From Paenibacillus sp. LHD-38 (GTDB lineage: Bacteria > Bacillota > Bacilli > Paenibacillales > Paenibacillaceae): 64,000 nucleotides of DNA. Location: positions 1 through 64,000 of the forward strand of contig NZ_JAVIFU010000011.1 in the NCBI RefSeq assembly GCF_031157315.1, read 5' to 3'. The notes beneath the pieces were generated by a model. The model made no database searches. It saw only the letters and a program-made list of their open reading frames with translations, and was not told where the DNA came from. Numbering within the stretch: the stretch's first letter is position 1; each line of letters starts with the position of its first letter. A program made the translations under genes and the position numbers. This document shows, one piece after another, positions 9,132-17,635 of the stretch.

Positions 9132-10262
9132 ATGGAGAAGAGCAATTGGACAAATGAAGCATGGGGTAAGGTACATGAGAAGGTAACGAGAACGAGCAAT
9201 CGAATCGGCGCAAGATTTCCTCATGCCAGCGTGGATGGAGCTTATGTGCTCGAAGCGCCGCATTGGTGGACAGCCGGCTTTTGGCCGGGCCTGCTTTGGT
9301 TGTTGTACCGCGACTCGGAATCGAAGGATGAACACTATAAAGACATTGCCGAAGCATGCGAGCAGCAATTGGATGAGGTGCTCACCGGGTTTGACCGGTT
9401 GGATCATGATATCGGCTTTATGTGGTCGCTTACGAGCGTAGCCCGTTATAAGCTGCTAGGTGAAGAGCAATCGCGCAAACGCGCGCTGCTGGCTGCGAGT
9501 GTGCTCAGCGGACGTTTCAATGTAAAAGGAAATTATATAAGAGCATGGAATCCATGGGGCGAAGGTGATCGCAACGAGGGCTGGGCCATAATCGATTGTA
9601 TGATGAACCTGCCGCTGCTCTACTGGGCGAGCGAGACGACGAACGATCCAAGGTTCAAGCACTTGGCGATGGAGCACGCGGATACGGTGCTCGAGCATTT
9701 TATCCGTACAGATGGCTCGGTCAACCATATTGTTGTCTTCCACCCGCAAACCGGCGAGTTTGAAAACGTTAACGGCGGACAAGGCTATGCACCGAACTCG
9801 GCTTGGTCGCGCGGGGCATCATGGGCTATTTACGGCATGGCGCTAAGCTACCGTTATACGGGAGAGCTTAGGTATTTAGAAGCAGCTAAGCGTGTTGCCC
9901 ATTTCTTCCTTGCTAATTTGCCTGAGGATTCGGTCCCTCATTGGGATTTTCGTTTGCCTTCCGGCGTCGAGCGTTACCGCGATACATCAGCAGGCGCTTG
10001 TGCGGCTTGCGGCTTGCTTGAAATTGCGAGAGCGGTTCCGAATGAAGAGTCAGAGCTGTATCAAGCAGCAGGGGAGCGAATCCTGCGCTCTATGTACGAG
10101 AACTACGAAGCTTGGGAGAATGAAGCGGAAGAGGGCTTGATTTTGCATGGCACAAGCCATTATCCGGAGCGGAGAAACATTGATGTGCCGCTAATTTACG
10201 GCGATTATTTCTTCGTAGAAGGTTTGGCGCGACTAAGAGGAAATTCGGCAACGTTCTGGTAG
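9132..10262 (+). CDS. GH88 unsaturated glucuronyl/galacturonyl hydrolase
   Basis: The 376-residue product starts at ATG 9132 behind GGGGGAGAGGG; the open frame further upstream has no ribosome site. It has the GH88 (alpha/alpha)6 barrel signatures: HWWTAGFWPGLLW, DHDIGF, AWNPWGEGDRNEGWAIIDCM (the aspartates here are the usual catalytic positions), SAWSRGASWAIYGMALSYRY and DTSAGACAACGLLEIA. The enzyme hydrates and releases the unsaturated uronic acid left by lyases from the non-reducing end. It sits directly after a heparinase II/III-like lyase, which would produce its substrate, and before a DUF2264 gene only a few bases away. Confidence 0.92.
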   Translation: MEKSNWTNEAWGKVHEKVTRTSNRIGARFPHASVDGAYVLEAPHWWTAGFWPGLLWLLYRDSESKDEHYKDIAEACEQQLDEVLTGFDRLDHDIGFMWSLTSVARYKLLGEEQSRKRALLAASVLSGRFNVKGNYIRAWNPWGEGDRNEGWAIIDCMMNLPLLYWASETTNDPRFKHLAMEHADTVLEHFIRTDGSVNHIVVFHPQTGEFENVNGGQGYAPNSAWSRGASWAIYGMALSYRYTGELRYLEAAKRVAHFFLANLPEDSVPHWDFRLPSGVERYRDTSAGACAACGLLEIARAVPNEESELYQAAGERILRSMYENYEAWENEAEEGLILHGTSHYPERRNIDVPLIYGDYFFVEGLARLRGNSATFW

Positions 10263-10275
10263 GAGGGAGATGGAT

Positions 10276-11493
10276 ATGATGAGCAGACAACAGATCAGCA
10301 GCCCGCTTTCTGACCGTCAATATTGGCTCGAGCAGCTGCTTGCCATTAGCGGTCCTGTCCTGACGGCACTCGCGGAGCGCCACCTTAAAGAGAGCATGCC
10401 GATTGAATTCGCGGAGGTTTCCGGTGAAACCGAAGAGGAAAGGGCGATAGCTGCGGCAGAGCTTCAAGCTGACCGAGCGAAATATACACATTTGGAAGCG
10501 CTTGGACGGCTTCTATCCGGTATGGCTCCATGGCTCGAGAATAGGTCCCTTAGCGGAGCAGAAGAGGAGATTCGCGCCCGTTATGCCGAACTCGCTCGTG
10601 AGGCCATAGATGCGGGGACCGATCCGGACTCGCCGGATTACATGAACTTCAGTGATGGCTTTCAGCCGATTGTCGATGCAGCCTTTTTGGCGCTTGCGAT
10701 ACTGCGGGCGCCGGTAGAGCTGGGAGAAAAGCTGGAGCAGCGAGTGAAAAAGAACGTCGTTGCGGCGCTGAAGCAAACGCGGACGAGGAAGCCTGTTTTC
10801 TCTAATTGGCTGCTGTTTGCGGCTACCACTGAAGCTGCTTTGCTTAAGCTTGGTGAAAGCGACTGGGACCCGATGCGGATCGATTATGCCTTGAAGCAGC
10901 ACGAACAGTGGTATTTGGGCGATGGCGCCTATGGCGACGGACCCGAATTTCACTGGGATTATTACAACAGCTTCGTCATCCAGCCGATGCTGGTCGACGT
11001 GCTTGCCGCAGCAGGTGACCAGTACGGAGAGTGGGATGCCATGCAAGCCGCCGTATCGGGCAGGGCTCGGCGTTATGCAGAGGTACTTGAGAGGTTAATC
11101 GGCACTGATGGCACCTATCCGCCAATTGGACGATCGCTTGCTTATCGCTTCGGCGCATTCCAGAGCTTAGCTCAGAGTGCCCTGCTGGATGATTTGCCGA
11201 AGAGTGTCAGTCCGGCCCAGGTACGCTCCGCTTTGACGGCAGCTATCCGCCGAACGCTTGAAATACCGGGCAATTTCACGCCGGAGGGCTGGCTCACGAT
11301 CGGTTTTTGCGGACATCAGCGAGATATTGGCGAGCGTTATATTTCAACAGGCAGCCTCTATTTATGCGCGGCCGTGTTCTTGCCTTTAGGCCTGGCAAGC
11401 GAACATCCGTTTTGGAGTGGAGCAGAAGAAGCATGGACCTCGAAAAAGGCGTGGTCCGGACAAGCTTTTGGAATAGACACGGCATTGAAGTAA
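10276..11493 (+). CDS. DUF2264 family protein
   Basis: The product is 405 residues from ATG 10276, about eight bases after AGGAGGG (10261-10267); the ATG at 10270 is in frame but too close to that site. It belongs to the DUF2264 family by its pattern (SDRQYWLEQLL near the start, MNFSDGFQPIVDAAFLALAI, the SNWLLFAATTEAALL segment, DGAYGDGPEFHWDYYNSFV, IGRSLAYRFGAFQSLA). The fold is helical, and the family is repeatedly found in pectin, rhamnogalacturonan and glycosaminoglycan loci. Here it completes a lyase/GH88/DUF2264 operon. Its biochemical activity is not something I can state with confidence; a glycoside-acting enzyme is likely. Confidence 0.85.
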   Translation: MMSRQQISSPLSDRQYWLEQLLAISGPVLTALAERHLKESMPIEFAEVSGETEEERAIAAAELQADRAKYTHLEALGRLLSGMAPWLENRSLSGAEEEIRARYAELAREAIDAGTDPDSPDYMNFSDGFQPIVDAAFLALAILRAPVELGEKLEQRVKKNVVAALKQTRTRKPVFSNWLLFAATTEAALLKLGESDWDPMRIDYALKQHEQWYLGDGAYGDGPEFHWDYYNSFVIQPMLVDVLAAAGDQYGEWDAMQAAVSGRARRYAEVLERLIGTDGTYPPIGRSLAYRFGAFQSLAQSALLDDLPKSVSPAQVRSALTAAIRRTLEIPGNFTPEGWLTIGFCGHQRDIGERYISTGSLYLCAAVFLPLGLASEHPFWSGAEEAWTSKKAWSGQAFGIDTALK

Positions 11494-11507
11494 AATATAG
11501 ATACTGT

Positions 11508-11547
11508 AAACGGGCAGATGATGGATGAATCCATCGTCTGCCTGTTT
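11508..11547 (+). terminator. long hairpin ending the lyase operon
   Basis: Arms of 18 bases starting with AAACGGGCAGATGATGGA pair completely with the downstream arm, with two G-U pairs and a short loop. It lies 14 bases after the DUF2264 stop. There is no long T run, only CTGTTTG, so it may act as a terminator or as an mRNA-stabilising stem. Confidence 0.6.
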
Positions 11548-11816
11548 GAATTGGGATTGCGGCCTAAGGGCTCAAACATTACTTAGATGCTTCTATTTAT
11601 ATAGAAGAAAGTCGGGGGAGGGCATGCGGAAATTGTCGTCTTTTCATGCTTTTTGTATTATGGCGGCGATTTTATCCGCTGCGGCTGTCGTACATGCGTC
11701 GTAAGTAGCAGACGGCACTAGTAGTACCAAAAAGTCGTAGAATACAGCTTTCAGGCGCAAAAGAATAGCGTTCGTGCTTGCCCTGTGTAAATATACGGAA
11801 AATTAAAACCAAGCAC
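11548..11816. other. gap before groESL
   Basis: This stretch contains no long frame. It holds a small hairpin at about 11589-11607 and the 26-codon secretory-signal-like frame described separately, and otherwise nothing recognised. Confidence 0.4.
11624..11704 (+). pseudogene. orphan signal-peptide-like mini ORF
   Basis: An ATG preceded by GGGGGAGGGC opens a 26-codon frame that reads as a complete secretion signal: basic start (MRKL), hydrophobic core, and a VVHAS end resembling an AxA-type cleavage site, followed at once by TAA. It looks like the start of an exported protein whose remainder was lost, or possibly a tiny membrane peptide. Nothing homologous follows in other frames. Confidence is low because of its size. 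Confidence 0.3.
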
Positions 11817-11845
11817 TTGAAATTGATAACGAAAATGAGTATGAT
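11817..11845 (+). promoter_or_regulatory. sigma-A promoter of groESL
   Basis: TTGAAA (11817-11822) and TATGAT (11840-11845) are separated by exactly 17 bases, just upstream of the CIRCE operator and the groES gene. Confidence 0.85.
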
Positions 11846-11856
11846 AAAAATAGTTG

Positions 11857-11883
11857 TTAGCACTTGAAGGTTACGAGTGCTAA
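11857..11883 (+). promoter_or_regulatory. CIRCE operator (HrcA binding site)
   Basis: TTAGCACTT, nine bases, GAGTGCTAA: the CIRCE inverted repeat with a single deviation from the consensus TTAGCACTC-N9-GAGTGCTAA. It covers the expected transcription start of groESL, so the heat-shock repressor HrcA is predicted to control the operon. Confidence 0.95.
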
Positions 11884-11926
11884 CGAGAATCTAAGCAGCG
11901 ACAAATTTTGAAGGAGGCTATTTTCA

Positions 11927-12208
11927 ATGATCAGACCTTTGGGTGAACGCGTATTGATCGAAGCAATCGCGAAAGAAGAAACAACCGCTAGCGGTATCGT
12001 ATTGCCGGATTCGGCGAAAGAAAAGCCGCAAGAAGGCAAAGTGGTAGCAGTTGGCAGCGGTACGCTGAAAGATGGCGTTCGTGTTGCTTTGGAAGTTAAA
12101 GAAGGCGACCGCGTTCTTTTCTCCAAATATGCGGGTACTGAAATCAAATACGAAGGCAAAGAGTATTTGATTATGAAGGAAAGCGAAATTCACGCGATTT
12201 TTGAATAG
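11927..12208 (+). CDS. groES: co-chaperonin GroES
   Basis: The product is 93 residues, the usual GroES length, starting [12 protein letters not shown]. The mobile loop ([20 protein letters not shown]), the GKVVAVGSG strand and the [15 protein letters not shown] segment are all present. It forms the heptameric lid of the GroEL chamber in the cytoplasm. The gene follows AAGGAGG and is the first of the CIRCE-controlled groES-groEL operon. Confidence 0.98.
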   Translation: MIRPLGERVLIEAIAKEETTASGIVLPDSAKEKPQEGKVVAVGSGTLKDGVRVALEVKEGDRVLFSKYAGTEIKYEGKEYLIMKESEIHAIFE

Positions 12209-12262
12209 CAGCCCGACATGGGTCACATAGAAGGCAAGATACGAGAAAACAAGATTACTTAA

Positions 12263-13921
<1,659 letters not shown>

Positions 13922-13934
13922 GACTTCCTATAAA

Positions 13935-13994
13935 CCCTTGATATATAAAGGTTTTGGTGAGTCGGGAAGTTCATTTCCCCACATTTTCCCCACA
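13935..13994 (+). repeat. integrase arm-type repeats, left side
   Basis: CCCTTGATATAT at 13935-13946 and two copies of TTTCCCCACA at 13974-13983 and 13985-13994 (11-base period) lie between the groEL stop and the integrase stop. The same motifs are found at the right end, which supports their role as Int arm sites. Confidence 0.6.
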
Positions 13995-14007
13995 TAAGGT
14001 AATATGA

Positions 14008-14388
14008 CTAGAGGCTTCTCATGAGTTCACCGAACTTGTGGGAAGCTTCTTTTTTCATTGTCTTGGTTACGTGCATGTAGACAGTTCGGGTTGTGTCGTC
14101 ATCCTTGTGGCCTAAGCGTTCCATGATCTCATGTAAGCCAACGCCAGCTTCTGCCAGCAGAGATGTATGGGTATGGCGCAATGAATGGGGTGTAAGCTTT
14201 TCGTTTAGCTCAGCGAGCTTGAGCAGTCTCCCCATACGGTTCTCGATTGTTTTGATAAACTCAGGATAGCTCGTATTAAGTGCTTCGGTTTTCGCTACGA
14301 CAAAATCCCCTTCATGATAGGTGCTACGGTATCTCATCATGTTTTCTTTCTGACGTTTGCGGTGCTTCTTCAATTCCTCGAATACTAC
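14008..14388 (-). pseudogene. phage tyrosine recombinase, C-terminal part
   Basis: The minus-strand frame ends at 14008 and its last 125 or so residues match the catalytic domain of phage integrases: VVFEELKKHRKRQKEN, then TPHSLRHTHTSLLAEAG with the HxxR catalytic box, LGHKDDDTTRTVYMHV with the second His and the nucleophilic Tyr. The N-terminal arm-binding and core-binding domains and the first catalytic Arg are missing. At about 14388 the homology stops and tape-measure coding begins on the opposite strand, so a deletion fused the two. The integrase cannot be active. Confidence 0.85.
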
Positions 14389-14399
14389 CGGAGGAAACG

Positions 14400-15277
14400 A
14401 AAGATTTGACAAAAAGTAACTGGGAAAGCATGAGATCAAATATCTCGGAGGTGTGGAGAAATATTAAATCCGGCATCCAATGGGACTCCATGAAAGAAGT
14501 AATATCGAACGTTTGGGGTGCTATTAAACAAAAGACGAGTGATGAATGGAATAGCATCAAGGGTGTTGTTTCTGGTAATTGGGATTCATTAAAAACGTTT
14601 GTTAAATGGAATGAGATTGTAGGGGTAGTCGGTTCTTCATGGAATGCCGTAAAATCCTCAACAGCTGCCAAATGGGATGAAATAAAAGCCGCCATTAGTG
14701 ACAAATGGGGCGCAATAACTCAAATCGATTTTAGTGATATATCGGCAGTTGTGATGGTCGCCTGGGGTGAATTAAAAAAAGGTACGAAGACGATGTGGGA
14801 AGGCAATGGACGGTTATCTAAACCGCAGCAACGTCATTCGCTAAACTCATCAAAGCGCCGCTCAATAGCGTTATCGATATGGTGAACAACGTCTTGGATT
14901 CGATCAATACATTATCAACAATTGAGCTTCCAAAAGCTTTAGGCGGCGGAGAAGTAGGCGGGCTTAAAATAACGAAAATTCCACGACTCGCCCGCGGCGG
15001 TATCCTTGATACAAAAACAAATGTGGGTAATTTCATAAGCGGCGAGGCTGGCGCGGAGATGGTCGTGCCGCTTGAAAACACTTCATTCACCGACAAGATT
15101 GCGGCAGCGCTTGGAACGGCGGTAATGACTGCTATGCAAATGTCGAACAACAACAGCAGTAGCAACCAGAGCGGCGGTAACATCACTCTCGATAGCACGG
15201 TTATTGGGCGCGTTATCACTCCGCTTGTGAACAAGGAAAACAGTAGGTTAGGTGGCCCCATGATTACAACGACTTAG
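14400..15277 (+). pseudogene. phage tail tape-measure protein, C-terminal remnant
   Basis: From about 14400 the plus strand encodes repeated tryptophan-containing modules (SNWESMRSNISEVWRNIKSG, VISNVWGAIKQ, SGNWDSLK, SSWNAVKS, AKWDEIKAAISDKWGAI) typical of tape-measure proteins of long-tailed phages. Near 14820 one extra base shifts the frame; reading continues as SFAKLIKAPLNSVIDMVNNV and then the conserved end RLARGGILDTKTNVGNFISG, GEAGAEMVVPLENTSF, to the stop at 15277. The N-terminal bulk of the protein is gone. A strong terminator follows at 15285. Confidence 0.82.
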
Positions 15278-15284
15278 AAAAACG

Positions 15285-15318
15285 AAGCCCGACTGCATAT
15301 GCGGCCGGGCTTTTTTTT
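15285..15318 (+). terminator. rho-independent terminator after the tape-measure remnant
   Basis: AAGCCCG pairs with CGGGCTT, with further pairing inside (GCATATGC), and is followed by nine T residues. It ends the former tail-gene transcript. Confidence 0.85.
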
Positions 15319-15339
15319 ATTTTACCTATTCAATTAGAG

Positions 15340-15375
15340 AAGCCGCCTAGCGAACCTTGAATTCGCAGGCGGCTT
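15340..15375. terminator. bidirectional hairpin between convergent genes
   Basis: AAGCCGCCT pairs with AGGCGGCTT, with an inner GCGAA/TTCGC pairing. T-rich bases follow on the plus side (TTAATTTT). It lies just beyond the stop of the minus-strand histidine-rich gene and probably serves it. Confidence 0.6.
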
Positions 15376-15393
15376 TAATTTTAGATGTTTTAA

Positions 15394-15687
15394 TTAGTGT
15401 TGACTATGAAGCCCCCAATGAGCCTGTTCGTAATGACTGTGATCTCCATGTGTATCATAATGACCGGGTATCCCTACCCAATGGAATCCATCAGGTGGAT
15501 GCAATTGAGGAGGCATTCCCACTGGTTGTTGTAGTGGTTGATTTGCTTGATAGTAACCTATATGAGCATGTTCAAATTCACCTAAGTGAACATGCTCGCC
15601 GTGTATTACAGCTTCATAATGTTCAGGGATATCTACATGCTCCCAATGTTGACCTTGACCGTGATTGTGATCGTGATTATCTGGCAA
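15394..15687 (-). CDS. histidine-rich small protein
   Basis: The minus-strand frame encodes 97 residues from a TTG start with AAAGGAG about nine bases upstream, which is why it is preferred over the overlapping plus-strand frame. About a fifth of the residues are histidine, starting with PDNHDHNHGQGQHW and continuing with paired HxH motifs plus several proline-rich stretches. There is no signal peptide or membrane segment. The composition suggests divalent metal binding, but I do not recognise the family. It lies inside the prophage remnant, between phage tail debris and the small-gene end. Confidence 0.6.
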   Translation of the reverse strand: MPDNHDHNHGQGQHWEHVDIPEHYEAVIHGEHVHLGEFEHAHIGYYQANQPLQQPVGMPPQLHPPDGFHWVGIPGHYDTHGDHSHYEQAHWGLHSQH

Positions 15688-15907
15688 TTTACGTCACTCC
15701 TTTGTGATTTGGATTCATAAGTATTCTTGAACAACCCCTCTTTATTAATTCGAGGATAAATATGGGTAATTATTGGAGTGACCTATATTCGCTTTAAGTT
15801 GATGGTCACTCAACAAACTAACAAGCATTTCAACAAACAGAAAAAGTCCGACAGGTCTTGTAAATCAAGGGGTTTTACAACATTCTGACGTTGAGCTAAC
15901 AAGCAAA

Positions 15908-16063
15908 CTAACCGGCACGAAATATTTGTTGTTCAATCTGTTGTTCACTGTCTTGGTAATTCAGCCATGAAAGCACTGATATCAAGCGGTTTTTGTTGCC
16001 GTTCTGTTGTTCAACCTGTTGTTCAATTGGTTCCGATCTCACTCGCCAATTTTGGAGAGTCAA
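15908..16063 (-). CDS. small ORF with repeated EQQ segments (uncertain)
   Basis: A 51-codon minus-strand frame starts with TTG at 16063, one base after the stop of the upstream membrane protein gene. It reads MTLQNWRVRSEPIEQQVEQQ and later SEQQIEQQIF around a short predicted helix (NRLISVLSWLNYQ). The near-identical DNA repeats at 15926-15947 and 16005-16026 are explained by the repeated EQQ(I/V)EQQ peptide. No ribosome site is evident, so translation would depend on coupling. Confidence 0.3.
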   Translation of the reverse strand: MTLQNWRVRSEPIEQQVEQQNGNKNRLISVLSWLNYQDSEQQIEQQIFRAG

Positions 16064-16064
16064 C

Positions 16065-16250
16065 TCACACGATTAAGGCCAGCGAAGCCGTCACCCACAT
16101 CCAGATGGCACACGCTCCCGATCCGATCAGAAACCACCGACCAAATTGCTTTACTGTTCGGGCTGCAGCTGCATCTCCTTGTGCTACGAAGCGCTTCTCT
16201 AACACTCCCGCGCTGATAACTACGCCTGCGATACAAACCATCGTCACCAT
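16065..16250 (-). CDS. small two-pass membrane protein
   Basis: This 61-residue protein starts at ATG 16250 with AGGGAG about ten bases upstream. It has two hydrophobic segments (VTMVCIAGVVISAGVL and FLIGSGACAIWMWVTASLAL) separated by a charged, alanine-rich loop (KRFVAQGDAAAARTVK). The size and position among phage genes suggest a phage-borne accessory membrane protein. No specific function can be assigned. The overlapping plus-strand frame has no ribosome site and is rejected. Confidence 0.55.
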   Translation of the reverse strand: MVTMVCIAGVVISAGVLEKRFVAQGDAAAARTVKQFGRWFLIGSGACAIWMWVTASLALIV

Positions 16251-16409
16251 TGCATTCAGCTCCCTTCGTGGAATATTCCTCGCTCTGTTCCTCGCGACTT
16301 GTTAAGAGTATAGTTCGAGCCGCTTGTACATAATTCGCAAAACTTTTCGAAAGGTTCGTTTAAATTTGGGAAACTCGCCCAAACTGGTTACTACAGGGAG
16401 GGATTGAGA

Positions 16410-16634
16410 ATGTGGGGTTTAGGTAAAAAAAGGAGCCGACTGGGTAAGTGGCTCGATCAGCACGGATTAAATCAAGAGCAGCTTGTAAGGGAATCTAAAG
16501 TCAGCCGGAATACGATCAGCAAAGCCTGTATTGATGATGACTTTATTCCGAGTCCAACCGTAATGAAGAAGATTATGAATGCGGTACGTCAGATTGATCC
16601 TAACGTTAACGTCACTAAGTTTTGGGATATATAA
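16410..16634 (+). CDS. XRE-like helix-turn-helix protein
   Basis: The 74-residue product starts at ATG 16410 behind AGGGAGGG. It reads as a single HTH_3/XRE-type DNA-binding domain: SRLGKWLDQHGLNQEQLVRE, SKVSRNTISKACIDDD, then a helical tail ending VNVTKFWDI. Small proteins of this type are common in phages and integrative elements of Paenibacillus relatives, where they act as regulators. It precedes the Mrr-like nuclease gene by about 30 bases and may be co-transcribed with it. Confidence 0.8.
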   Translation: MWGLGKKRSRLGKWLDQHGLNQEQLVRESKVSRNTISKACIDDDFIPSPTVMKKIMNAVRQIDPNVNVTKFWDI

Positions 16635-16664
16635 CCCCCTTACAATCAGAGGAGAGATGAATAT

Positions 16665-17267
16665 ATGTTTGCTGAATGGATCCTGATCTTAATTTTTTTG
16701 GGGATTGGATACATGGCTTATAATCTCCACAGAATTAGAGCCAATGAATTAATAAAAGAGTCATCAAGACTTAATAAAATGCTCTCACTAAATGTCGATG
16801 TGCGTAAGATTTTACTCGCTGGAATGTATCAACGTTTTAAAAGGGAAGAAGGGAAAACCGAGGATACTCCACTTGATTTTGAGTATTTTGTTGCGAAGAC
16901 AATCCAGATCATACAAGGTGGGACGTGTGAGGTAACGCCTCCGAGCAATGATGGAGGCATCGATATTTTACACTATTCAGAGGATGGGCTGCAGCTTGTT
17001 CAGGTGAAATGCTATGCACCAAATAATCGAATTGATTTTCAACCCATAGCGGTTTTACATAGTCAAATGGTAAAACAAGATGCGGAAGGCGCTTTAGTAG
17101 TCACCACAAGTTCATTCAGTCAGGAAGCAATTAGATATGCGAAAGAAGTAAATGTTCGATTAATCGATGGAGAACAATTTTTAGATATGTGGCTTCAAAG
17201 TATAAACATAACATTAGAAGAGATCGGGGAAGGATCAACTTCACCATTGACCCCTTTCTACAACTAA
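16665..17267 (+). CDS. membrane-anchored Mrr-type restriction endonuclease-like protein
   Basis: The 200-residue product starts at ATG 16665 behind GAGGAGAG. Residues 4-22 are a membrane segment (WILILIFLGIGYMAYNL), followed by a basic linker and, from about residue 70, an Mrr_cat/PD-(D/E)xK nuclease domain: FEYFVAKTIQIIQGG, the catalytic GGIDI aspartate, the VQVKCY lysine motif (QxK form), then ALVVTTSSFSQEAIRYAK and LIDGEQFLDMW. Such proteins cut modified or foreign DNA, or serve in phage-defence loci. Both catalytic motifs look intact. It is cargo in the prophage remnant, next to an Abi gene. Confidence 0.85.
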   Translation: MFAEWILILIFLGIGYMAYNLHRIRANELIKESSRLNKMLSLNVDVRKILLAGMYQRFKREEGKTEDTPLDFEYFVAKTIQIIQGGTCEVTPPSNDGGIDILHYSEDGLQLVQVKCYAPNNRIDFQPIAVLHSQMVKQDAEGALVVTTSSFSQEAIRYAKEVNVRLIDGEQFLDMWLQSINITLEEIGEGSTSPLTPFYN

Positions 17268-17296
17268 TAAAGAGTAAGAGGTGGGAGGGGTCTTAT

Positions 17297-17491
17297 ATTA
17301 CAGAAAGAATTAGGGATAAATACCCAGACACATTGGACGTTGCGGATATTCAGAAGATAATGGGGGTCGGCAGAGTGCAGGCATACAACCTAGCCAATTC
17401 TAAGCAGTTCCATATCGTGAAAGTCGGCAGCCGGATCAAGGTTTCCAGGGATGTGTTTTTTGATTGGTTGGAGGGAACGAAAGGGGTATAA
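17297..17491 (+). CDS. excisionase/AlpA-like helix-turn-helix protein
   Basis: The frame encodes a small MerR/excisionase-type DNA-binding domain: DVADIQKIMGVGRVQAYNLA, then FHIVKVGSRIKVSRDVFFDW. The best ribosome site, GGGAGGGG at 17283-17290, points to an ATT codon at 17297 (64 residues), where relatives would be expected to have ATG; other choices are GTG 17189, deep inside the nuclease gene, or TTG 17333. ATT may be a rare start or a start-codon mutation. The protein may be the element's excisionase or a regulator of its neighbours. Confidence 0.6.
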   Translation: MTERIRDKYPDTLDVADIQKIMGVGRVQAYNLANSKQFHIVKVGSRIKVSRDVFFDWLEGTKGV

Positions 17492-17528
17492 ACCGGCTTG
17501 CTGAGTGGTTATTTTACAAAAAAATGCA

Positions 17529-17557
17529 TTGATTATTGGTTTATTACGTGTTATAGT
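17529..17557 (+). promoter_or_regulatory. promoter upstream of the candidate small RNA and Abi gene
   Basis: TTGATT (17529-17534) and TATAGT (17552-17557) are 17 bases apart. The expected start near 17563-17565 is just ahead of the hairpin at 17570. Confidence 0.65.
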
Positions 17558-17559
17558 CA

Positions 17560-17618
17560 GTGTAACAGAACCCGCTCGCACCTCTCAACGATGTGTAACA
17601 GAGCGGGTCATTTATTTT
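17560..17618 (+). ncRNA. candidate Abi-associated small RNA (abiF-motif-like)
   Basis: Between a good promoter and the Abi gene lies a compact element. The 10-mer GTGTAACAGA occurs at 17560-17569 and 17593-17602. An 8-bp perfect stem, ACCCGCTC (17570-17577) with GAGCGGGT (17601-17608), closes a 23-base loop that includes most of the second repeat, and a T-rich tail (CATTTATTTTT) follows. This could make an RNA of about 50-55 nt that ends before the gene, with read-through into it. A structured RNA motif upstream of abiF-type genes is known from comparative genomics; membership of this copy is inferred. Confidence 0.5.
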
Positions 17619-17635
17619 TAAGGAGCTTCTTAAAT

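Noticed and set aside
14280-14400. N-terminal part of the plus-strand frame preceding the tape-measure remnant
   Set aside because: It is the antisense of the integrase coding sequence; tape-measure similarity starts only near 14400.
15357-15707. Plus-strand frame of 116 codons opposite the histidine-rich gene
   Set aside because: It lacks a ribosome site and starts within a terminator hairpin, while the minus-strand frame has AAAGGAG and a consistent composition.
15926-16026. Repeated TGTTGTTCAA-type sequences as possible replication iterons
   Set aside because: The two copies fall in one minus-strand frame and encode repeated EQQ(I/V)EQQ peptides, there is no replication gene nearby, and there are only two copies.
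15967-16305. Plus-strand 112-codon frame
   Set aside because: It overlaps a small membrane protein on the other strand that has a ribosome site; the plus frame has none and shows no family pattern.
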